Positions 10,601-22,600 of a stretch of DNA of 64,000 nucleotides are shown piece by piece. The notes beneath the pieces were generated by a model that was not told the origin of the DNA, made no database searches, and saw only the letters and a list, made by a program, of their open reading frames with translations. The translations under genes were made by a program, and so were the position numbers. Positions within the stretch are counted from its first letter, which is position 1; every line of letters starts with the position of its first letter. Source of the stretch: Stenogyne calaminthoides (Eukaryota > Streptophyta > Magnoliopsida > Lamiales > Lamiaceae); contig JBBCBC010000030.1 in assembly GCA_037126765.1 (NCBI GenBank), positions 4,250,478 through 4,314,477 on the forward strand. The letters run 5' to 3'.

Positions 10601-13600
10601 ACATGGATTGAGTTAGTGGTACAATATTATAAAGTAGGCAAATAGTTTTATGCACCTTTCACACCATACAAAGTGCATTTTTAAATGGTATTCGTTGTTT
10701 TATGAAAAGGTACTAGTTGGTCAGCTTTTGTTGTTTTCACTAAACAATATTAGTTGTTTTTATTGAACAGTATTATAGTTGTGCACCAGCCGCACGTTGC
10801 AACTCGTGCACCCCGAGTGTTATTCTATAAAGTAATCTAAGAATTAAAACACCTTGAGTACAACGATTTTCACAGTTAACACCTTTAGTACTAGATTCGA
10901 ATTTCAGATAGAAATTGGATTACCTCGGAAATCCATGAGGATTCATGATCAAATCAGGACATATTCCACGTTCAGAAAATGGGAAATCTTCCTGCTGAAT
11001 AATGGTGCCAACAACTCCTTTCTGCCCGTGACGGCTGCTAAATTTGTCACCAATCTACGAGAAAATGATCACTTGTTGGAATATTTCCGATTAAAAACTC
11101 TCTGTCTAAAATCCTAACCGTTTTACTACCTCAGGTCTACGAGTGTGGCGAATCATGAATTTGAAGCATAAGTTAGTATCCTTGTCAGAGCAGAGCGCCA
11201 CCTGATCCACAACAGTGGTCTCCCCTTCAATACCATTATATCTCTGTTTAGTTGGTCTATATTGACTGAATTACACATGTTGAACAGTTAGCTCGCATGC
11301 TTTTGCTAAAGAATATAAAACTTATTGTCTGAAAGATAGCAATAATCAACCTATCTGTCAGGTTCGTTTGTTTTTGGCTTTTTTTAGCATCAATGGGGGA
11401 CTGCTTGTTGATATATACATCATCAGCACGAATAATTTCTCCAGGAGCAGCTAGTCCATCATCATCCAAAATCTGCAAATAGCAGGATATTCAAGTGCTA
11501 CACACTGGAGGTTTTTTCGTAAAATCACTTAGAAGATCAAAAAACAAGTATCACTCAACATATATATAATACCTGCAATTTTTCAAAGTCATAATCGGTA
11601 CTTTGCGGTTTAACAACACGATCAGATTTCCCACTTTCCGGGTATTTCTTCTGAACTGCTGATATTCTGTTGACCAGAACACATTCAATCCAACTATCTC
11701 AATGATCGACCACAAAAAAATGGTAGAAAAAATTTTAATAATGGAAATAGGCGTTACTTTTTCATTACAATGCACCGACCAAAACCACGATCCAAGGATG
11801 ATTTATTCATTACTATAGCATCCTCAATGTCGTATCCACTATAACTCATTACAGCAACAGTTGCATTCTGTCCAGCTCCTAGTTTATCATATCTTACCTG
11901 AAAACAGACATCGTTAAGTTGTGTTGCTCGTTTTATATTACAAGGGACATAAAGAACCACTAACCAACTCGATTGTTCTTGTAGTCAGTAATGGCCGTTG
12001 CGGATAAACTAAGAGGTACATCAAATTATCCATCCTGCGCAACTGAAAAAAAAACACAAAAGTAATTTATAAGATGGACTGAAAAGGAAAAGAATCTGAA
12101 ATAACATTATAAAAAAATTAAGAGATTCACATAGTGACGAGGCAACTTATAGGCTGCAGCACAAGATTGAGGATAAAACTGAGATATCATCAATGTTTTA
12201 TTGAGTTTATTTGTAAATAAAAAATTAAAAAAAATTAACATGTTGCCACAGATTAACCTAGCAGAAGCCATTGTGGGAAAATCTCATAGGACTACTACAT
12301 ACCTAAGGGTATGTTCGTTTCGGGCTTATAGTGGACGTGGGAAATCCGGACTTTGAAGTCCTAGTATTTTAAAATCTTGATGAATAGTTAAGATGTATGT
12401 TTGTTATAGGATTTTATAGGGTAGGATGGCGGAAAAGATGATTGATGTGATATTATTATATTATTTTAAGCGTATTGGGAGAATAAAAAGTAGATAATGT
12501 GAGTGTATTGGGAGAATAAAATGTAGAGTAGTAGTAGGTTATGAGTTAGAGTAGGATTAATAGGATTTCAAAATCCTTACTTAAAGTCTCAAAATAAATA
12601 GGAAAGTCCAAAGTCCGTCGGGATAGTCGCCAAACGAACATACCCTAACAGATCATTGGCATTATAAAAAGGGCCAAAGCATGTCACATTACTTTGGAAG
12701 AGACAAGTGATTGCAAAAGTAAAGGCTTTAAAAGATAAAACAATCATAAAGGATAAATACCAGACCATAAACTACCATCACTCTTCTCAGAAACGGGAAA
12801 AAATGGCCTAAAAAATAAAACAAAATTGCAGCAAGTGAAGGAAATACAATCAACCATCTTGAGTTTGAAAGCTTTAAGTGTTAGAACTTCCATTTGCTCA
12901 ACATAGGCAGGAATACTGTCTTCATCCACATTACATAATTGGACAGTGTTGTTATATATACCGCCCTTGACCATCAATGCCTAGACATCAAACTGATAAG
13001 ATAACAGATACTCCCTTATGAGAAAAGAAGCTGAAGGACTGAACAAGTGTTATATGAAAACTCAGCACTGCTTAATAATTAGATTCAATTTTGAGTGGCA
13101 GATGGGTTTAAGAGTTTATTATCACTTTCGGTTATCTTTTCAGCCCAAAGTGTGTTTCAAGTGACCACCAGCAATAAGCATTACTCTGTGTTATGTATGG
13201 AAGTAAGGTATACGTGAGCAATACATTTAACATATAGTGAAAGTTCTTCACTTGTAATATATAGTCATCCTTGAACATAAGCAAACTCCTGAGTCATAAT
13301 ACGGTCGTGCTGCTATAAAGGGGCATTGTGTAATCCACTAGAAGTTCTGAACCAGAATTAAGAGTTCCAAATTGAATTGATGAAAGGAGTTGGAATGTGT
13401 GTATAAGCCATCAAAATTAAGGACCTAAGCGATGATTGATAGATGGTAAGCAAGCGAATGACAAGTACGGTTGTTCAAATAGTCTATAGCTGATATTAGA
13501 ATATCAATACTCTTCAGTACTGCGAATTTCTAAGAACAAATTGTGTATGTATCCCAGTAAATTTTCATCTACAGATTTTCAACTCATCTATAAGATGTTG

Positions 13601-16600
13601 AAGCTCTCATTCTAACCCTGCTTTCCTGTAGATGCTCGCCTCCACTTTCACAAGCAGATTTTCATTTATGCTTATTCAATTATTAAACAAGCACATAATA
13701 TAAACATGACTTCCAACATTATGTGCAAGGTCATAAGTGAAATAACAACATTCATCACAGTTTTTGGCCCTTATGAGCCAAAATATCATCAAACATGGAA
13801 AACTTCCCAATCAATTCTCTCACAGAACACTTGTCTTCAAAGTCAGATGTATAAATAGCACAGCTTAGTGTAATTCAACAAGTAATGTCATATGCACGGG
13901 CATCAAATATTTGGTAGGATCTTTATACAAAGTCAGTGACAAGTGTAACATATATGAACGAGAAGATTACAAATTAACTTGCCTGATTATGTGCAATGTT
14001 GCCCATAGCTTGCTTTCCCATAGCACACTTCAAAGGAAAACAATAATAAACATGACTAGTAAGACAAAAGTCGAACGCAAGGTACCCCACCCCCACCCGT
14101 CCGAAAAGCAAATATGACATACCTGATATGTATTTCTTGGTGACTGGTTATGATGAGGATAAGGGATCAACCCAGCAATGATTCCCAATATGGTAAAAGG
14201 CTCTATTTCAATATGGGTTGTTCCTTCTTTAGCATTCTCTTCATACAAGGCAATCTAAAAATGGTAAAGACAGGACACAATTGAGATTCTAATCATTAAA
14301 AGAATTATAAAATGGAAGAGAGATCAAACCAAAGCATTGTTCTCCTCATTGACGTCAAGATATTCTATCAAGCCTTCCTTCAAAAAACTATGAAAGTTGC
14401 GGACTCCATCCTTCAAGAAAACTAAATTTTAGGCAGGGTGGTCAAAATGAAAATGAGAAGCATATTGTGGGTGTGTTTTCAAACTCAACATGAGGTCTAG
14501 AAACACCTTTTTTTTTTTTTTTTTTTAAACCGAGTCTAACAGCTTTGAAAATAAAGTGATTCTAGACTATTCACCAGAAGTTGCAAGCACACACTGACTA
14601 TTCTAAGGCTGTTACCCTTAACTCCTTCATGTGATGCTCTTTAATTCTCGATACTCCTTTGTCAGCAATTACAAGCGGACGACAAACACGACCACCATCA
14701 CAAGCAATGTAAATACAACTCTGCAAAAAAAAAAATTCCTCAACTTTTAGAGCATAAATTAGTATCATAAATATTTAGACAATTACCAAAATTCAGAAAA
14801 CAATAAGAATTACAAGAGCAACTGACCAGAAACCTTATGTTGAACATTAATTTGAAAACACAAATTAACCGAAAGATTTATTAGGATTATATAATCTAAT
14901 GTGTTGCCCTAAATTCTGCAGCCATATGTCTCAATAAAACATGCAAAAAAAAAAAAAAGCAGAGCAGGTTAAATTTTATCTTGAGGATTAACTATTTATA
15001 GTTTGAGGACTCTTTTGGCCATCGTTGTGTATGCAGAAACATCTGGCAGCTCCATGGTATTCCAACAAAAATCCATATAGATAACATTCAAAGATAGAAA
15101 CCACAGTTTTATTCTCATGCAATGATAGAAATGGTGTCTTAAGATTCTTGAAAGCATCCATAAATAACAGCCAAGACAAACAAAGATTAATCAAGGGGAC
15201 AATAAAAAGCAATAATGACAACTTTGCCTCCGAGAAAATACGACTTGTCTTGCTATCATTTTTATGCATAGAGAGTACGACTTGCCTGTTTATCATTCAC
15301 GAAAATGCTTACAAACTCGCCAATTTTACCACACCTTCGCAGTTTTCTCATTGAATTGGTGAATCTCTGAAAAAGAAACCGAGTAACATAAGCTGGACAA
15401 AAAGTGCAGAGTTTTGTTTTTTCCTTCTTTTCATCAAAGGAATGAACAGAAACTTTTAGGACAAATGCCCAAGTGAACATAAGGTAAAAGATTTTCAGTT
15501 TATAGAATCATACTTGTGGTTTCCTGTGCATGCCAAGAATAAGTCCATTGAATATGACCAGATAGAAATTTGGCATGTGAACTTCTTCAGCAGAGAACAA
15601 TTCCAAGTCTTCCACTCCAAGATTGCGACACTGTCACATGGATGATAGCAACCAAAAGAATAGTTTGGATCATGAAGTCTTTCACAGTTATATATCTACA
15701 ACAGAAATATAGCAGCAAAGCGGACATACTGTGACGGCCGGCCCTATGAATTATTTCATGTCTAAAGTTGTTGGCCAATGGTCATTCAATCAAAATGCTG
15801 AATGTCTTATATTCCAATCAAAATTTAGCTGAAAATTTGAGTATATCGTAATCTTAAGCATCGATATCTACCATCAACATTAACAGCGAAAAATTCTTGA
15901 AAGAGTTTAAGATCAAAATTATTGTGCTAACTGCTAACACAAAAGACAAAAGGCATGAACTGTCAAGAGAGAGTTAAGTACCACAGAAATAAGAGGGCCT
16001 TCATCTTCATCAGTTGTCACATGAGTCATCAGTGCTAGATTTTTTATCAATCCTGTACCTGCTCCTTCTGGGGTATCACAGGGGCATAACATTCCCCACT
16101 GCAGATAAAGTCGTTTAGTGAATTAAACATACGAATGAATGACCAGAACAATGAATGGCCTAAAGATTGTATATGAATTCACCTGGCTGGGTTGCAAAGC
16201 TCTAGGACCACTAACTTTACTAGTTTTATCGAACTGAGGTTTGATTTTTGTCATCTGCCCTAAAGTAGCTATATATGACAGTCTAACAACAGCCTGTAAG
16301 AAGAAAATATCAGAATCAATCAGAAAATCGTAAAACAAGTGAATTAAAAAGGAACAGCCACATAGGTAGACAAGGTCTTAAACACCTCTGTTATCCCTGT
16401 CCGGTTCATACGAAATCTTTTGACATCCCATTTTCCAGTAGAAAGAGCCCTTTCTAGACCAACAGTGATCCTGTCATTTATCATAATCTGGACGTATGGA
16501 AATATATGTCAAAAAAGGAAAGGAACTAAACGAACAAGACAAATGTGACTTTCACAATAACAAATTGGTGATTAGAAAGAAGCTGAAACAGAAGTATCCA

Positions 16601-19600
16601 ACTGATTGACGTCATCTTACGGTAGAAGACACTAGAGAGAGACAACAGAATAAATTTTAAAAGCGGAAACATGATACTTCAGTGTTGGTTTTTTTATTTT
16701 TTTTTATCCTTTTATTTTTGGTGGGGGTGGGGGGTGTTGGGAGGAGGGAATATGGGAACATGCTGAGCATACCAAGCAGGAAATGCAGAAGAGGGAGGGG
16801 TAAAGCAAAGGTTCAAAAGTTTTCCATAGTACACTAGAGAACCCCATAGTGAGATTATTGATGAAAACAAACAAAACAGAGCCTTTAATCCCAAATAATT
16901 GGGGTAGGAAACAGATTATTGATGTAATTGAACAAAAATATCCACTGATCTAAGGAACCTTGGAACTACATATGTGCATGCATGTAATGTTGATCAAATT
17001 ATAGGAAAAAATAATACTCCCTCCATCCCCTTCTTATTTAAGCATTTACTATTTGCACGGTTTTTAATTTAGGAGTAATGGCATTTGTGTAAATTAAAGA
17101 AGATAAAGTTGACTTTAGTGTGAGAAAAGTAATGGCATATGATGTAATACTAAGATGTTTGAAGGGGTTTTTGTGTAAAATATAAGGTTGCTTTATTACC
17201 ATTTAAGGAAACTTCAATTAAGTAACGAACGGACCATTTGGGCAAATGTTCAAATAAGAAGGGGACTGAGGGAGTACATGTTTTTTCTTGTGGTCAATTG
17301 CTTACCAAAACCAATTATATGAAATCAAGCTGTGGTGCATCATGAAAGAATTTCATCTCATCTAAACGTTTGAACTTATAGAGAAGTGTGGAATCAATTC
17401 ATTTATTTAATACCCTAAGGCTATATTTGTTTACGGATTCTCAAGTGCCTTTTGGGATTTTAAATCCTAATCCTTGTTTGTTTATCTGGGTTTTGGTATA
17501 GGATTTTAAATCTTACCCTATAATACATATAGTACACCTATTTTACATTTTCAAACACAATTTTCAACACACTACCAATCATATATCACTCACTTTTAAT
17601 TGTTATTATCCACGCCACTCAATATTCTTTCTCCTCATTTTTTACTTTGCATACTATCTCTCATACTCTACACACAATTTCAATACACAATCAATCATCT
17701 ATCACATATTCTTTTTAAATCCTAATCAGATCCTACAAATACACACTCCCAAACATATACAAAATTCAAATACACATTTTACTATATTCAAATACACTTT
17801 TTTACTTTATCCAAATACACCTTTTACAGGATTTGAAATCCCCTCAAATCCATAAACAAACATAGCCTAACATTCCTCCTCACTCGTGGGCAGGCATCAA
17901 CTCTATCATAGTGAGGACTGAGGAGGCCCAAAGAGTGTACTTGCGTGTTGGCATCAACTCCATCATAAGGAGGCCCATAAGTGTATAATTTAAATGGGTG
18001 GATTTGCTTTTAGCAAGATTTGAACCCAAGGTTTTTGCTCTGGTACCATGAAAGAATTTCACCTCATCTAAAAGTCTGAACTTTAGAGAGGTGTGGAATT
18101 AACTAATTTATTTCCCTAATACTCTCCATCATTCCTAGGCTTAGATTCTCAACTCCATTTCTGGGAGTAATTGAGTGGACAATTTTTAGTATAGGCGGTG
18201 TTTCTTTCTATGGGAATCTTGCTCTGATACAATGAAAGAATTTTATCTCATCTAAAAGTCCTGAGCTTGTAGGGTATGTTTGTTTTGAGATTTAGGTGTG
18301 CGGAGAAAGTCATGACTTTGAAATCTTATGAATTTGAAAGTCTTGATGAATAGTAAAAAAATATGTGTTTGTTTTTGAGATTTTGATAGGGTGAGATTTT
18401 ATATTATGTCAAATCAATGTTTAATAATAATTGATGTAGTATTATTATATTGTGTTGAGAGTAAGAAAAATAGTGATGTGATTGTATTGAATTTTGTGAA
18501 AAATAGGGGTGTAGGTGTACTTTATATGAGAGAATTTTGAAGTCTAATTTTAAATCTCAAACTATAATGGGACGTGATTTTCAAAGTCCTAAGTCCATTC
18601 GGGTGAGTCCCGAAACAAACATACCCGTAGAGATGTGTGGAATCAATTCATTTATTTAATACCCTAGCACATCAGTGAACACATCAATTGTGTGTAACTA
18701 ATGCAGCTTTATTTCCTTGCATTAAATGACTGAGTGAATTAATAGTTTCATCGTCTTTCCAAATTGTATATGGATCTAACCAAAGATATAAATACAAACC
18801 TGAGCAAAGTTGAATCGACTAGAGCTATGTGGCTTTGTTAAGCGCTTATCCATTTTCTTGCGTACTTCATCATTCATTGACTTGAACAAGTCCTAAATAC
18901 AAAGAACATAAAGTGATTCAGTCAGACAAATTATCTTGTGAAACTTGTTCACCTTATGAAATAGGAATTATAGTAATACCATAACATTCACTCGTTGATA
19001 TCAATACCCTTATAAACTAATATCATAACATTTACACACACATAAATGCTATGGTATTAATTTATTAGTGTATTGGTATTAGTTAACAAGTGTTATGATA
19101 TTAGGTTATAAGTGAAATGGTATCATTTTCATATTGTGAACAAGTTTCACCGGAGACCAACTCTTAAGTAGAATATCAAGCAAGAAAATTACCTCGAAAA
19201 GTAGAGATAGCATTTGGCCAGATAGTTCTAGTCTTTTGTTCCCCATATAATCCTAAATAATGAACAAATTGCAGATCTCATAAATGGAAAACATGGACAA
19301 AATCATAATAGTGTAGACTCTCAGCTGGTCGGCATGCTCTGAAGAGTCGACCAACATTGCTGAAAATCTCTAATAAAAGTATTCAAATGAAATTTCTGCA
19401 ACTGGCGTGAAAATAAACAAATCATACGACAAATCAAGGTGAGGTCTACCTTGTCATCCATTGCATCCTTGTTTAAGATTGCGTCCAACATCCGCCTCAA
19501 CATAACAGCAACATATATGCATTTTGGGCGAAAATTTTCTTCAAGCACCTGTAAAGTAAAATATTAGAAAAACATGAATAGTATGTTAATAGAAAATATA

Positions 19601-22600
19601 AGCTGAAGCTGAACTTACAGGAATGTTGGCAAGAAATATATCCCTTATGATCCGGAGAGCACTCCCCTCCTTGATGCCAAAAAAAGGATATCAAAACAAA
19701 ACAACAAAAATCAGAAGTTATATATTAAGACCAAGAAAAGAAAAAAAAAAGACCAAGCTCACCTTCTCGGTCGTGACTGAAAATGGGTTCTTCTTAACCT
19801 ATACCAAGAAATAGTGATGAGCGACAGAATAAAAGTACACCATAAGGACAAGGAATACTTGTATGGATCATTCATTTTACATGAATGCATGATAAGTATG
19901 TGTATTCCACCAAAAAAGCTCTATTCTTGACCACGTAACATTTTAACAATTCAACACTCAGTTTTTCATGCAATGCATGACTACATGTCTATGTCAGGTT
20001 TAAAGATAATAAAGCATAATTGATAAACAATATGACAAAAATCAATCTCAAAATTGATTTATAATTGTTAGATCAAAATAATTAGTATCTAATAGTCCAT
20101 TAATCTGAATAGCTTCACTTCTCTTACAGCTATTAGGCTGCAAAAATAAAATTAATGAAAAGATCAGTTGAACAATTGACTGTTTTATACACTATTTCAT
20201 TCATATAGTATGTTTCACATTTTTATATAGGACAAAGCTACTAGTTAGAATTTTTCTTTTTAGTTTTATCAAAAAAATAAAATCTTATCAGTCCTTATCA
20301 AAAAAAAAAAACCTTCTGTTCGAGGAACTCCAGTGCTTGATGCCGTGTATGTATACCATCCTTGACACAATCCTGAAATCACAACAGGGTACCACAAAAT
20401 TAAAATTTTAGAGTTACAATCAGCATTTAAAAAAAAAAAAAAAAAAAAAACAGAAAGGAGGGGATTATCTCCTGAAAGGAATTATCAAGACCAAATAATT
20501 TATTTATTTAAAAAAAAAATTGACTTCTTTTGGAATAGAGTAAAAAATTTCTCTGATAACCTAAACGTTATTTACCTGAATTGAAGGCAATAGCATTTCA
20601 CTATACCGAGGGTCTCTACCAATCATCTGGACAATCTCTTGATCGCATTCCATACCCATAGCTTTCAGCACTACCATGATAGGAACCTAGAAATATTTAG
20701 AGATCAGAAAAAATGAGACCATTATGCGGACAGGGGACAGGGATGGTAAAATTAGTCATATATACCTTGCTTGTAAATTGATTCAGGTAAAGATTTATCT
20801 TCTCTTTCTCCATTTTTATGACTGTTTTGCTTTTTATTTTATCTGAGCTGCTTGTAACGGATGCTTGAACGCTGAAAGAAAGGAAAAGCAGATCAGTCAG
20901 AGAAAGTAGCAACTGTGGAGATAAGTGTACCATCACTCAAATGAAATGCAAGTTATCATAAAGCTCAGTTGTTCTTGGTTTTCCTTTACAACCCTTAATC
21001 AGAATATCCAAAAGACCAACTTCTCCCACCTATGCTGACTTCAAAAAGGTCTATCATGAGTTTAAACAATATGAAATTCGTCAATGGACAAGCACCGAGA
21101 TTAACCCATGGTGACTTCTCTAACACCCCAAATTTTGCTTCATATATTATCTTGGCTATGCAAGTCTTGCCAAATAAAGAACAATAAACGAAAAGTTGAT
21201 TTGAATTTATCGAGCATGTAGTTAGTCACCATAACAAGTTCTCCATTTTATTCGCGGGGAGAGGGGGGGTTAAAAATAAAATTTTCTCGTTTGTCTAATG
21301 GGATAGATTTACTTAAAGAGAAAGGCACGTCACACGTGGAGAAGATTAATTCTTACACGCCCAACATGATTCCATTGGTTCATGCAGCCTACCCCAATTA
21401 TTTGGAATAAATGACTCGGTTTGTTTGTTTATCTCATGTGACAGAACATTCAAAACGTATGTGACAAGATATATATGTTCAGTTTTCACCAATAATGCAA
21501 CCAACGACATTCCCACTGTTATCCTTAGGAGACTTGTTGGGAAATCAAACTCAATGCTTCAATCACCTCGGACTAATAAGTCTGTATTTTTATGCTACAA
21601 ATTATAATCCAATGCTTTGATCACTCCGAACTACTACAATGTGTATTTTTATTCCGGTAAGCATTCAAAATGCACAGGATCCATGCTTTAAGAAATAGAA
21701 TATTATAAATTAAATAAAAAAGTAAAAATATTACAACGACACATGCTCACCAGCCTTTTTGATCAGTATCTATGATTATTCTGTTCTTTGAAAGTTGTTC
21801 CTGTATCAAAATCACCTGGAAAAAGATGTGGAAATAAGCACCATGATTACAAACTGACGATCTGGAGAAAAGCAAACTGTAAACAGCTTAGGCTAAAAAC
21901 AAATTGATTGTAAACAAAATCAATCATATTAATAATAACTTATGAAGCATTAAACACAAAGATTGTAAAAATGACTGTTACCGGACAAGGGACAATTGAA
22001 GTGACAACTGACTCATGAATAATTACAGATAAAGATCGTGAAATATGAAAAATACTCGTGAAATGTGAAAAATACTGGCAAGGGACGATTTGAAGTAACA
22101 TAAGATACTCAGGCTTTAAAACTTTCAGGGTAACAAACATGAAACACCCTTACTTGTCTACCTACCATAAACAAGAGAAAAATAATTATTATGTGATGAA
22201 AAATATTCACCTTCTCTGCCCCTTTAATTACAAAATATCCTCCAGGGTCAAGCGGGCATTCACCTACAAAAATAGATAAAGCACTTCTAGAAAATGACAG
22301 AAACAGAACCATAGAAATAGTGTTTGCTCTGTAATAACAATTTGACATGAATAATATATGCATATGCATCTCTATAGCAAAATCAGGCAGACATACCATA
22401 TCTAGCAAGCTCTTCTTCATCCTTCCCGTACAATATGCAACAACAACTTCTTAACATGATAGGCATTCTCCCAATAGATAAATTCTGTAAAACATAACTC
22501 TGAAATTAAGAGCGTCCGTACATCGCATGTAGTAATAATATATACATCACATTTATCACATTCATGATATTTTTCATAAGCAAGAAAGCTCTCAGTTGAA

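Noticed and set aside
12744..12977. Extra NRPC2 exon
   Set aside because: The exons on either side join in frame at a conserved position, and the encoded peptide has no counterpart in RPC2.
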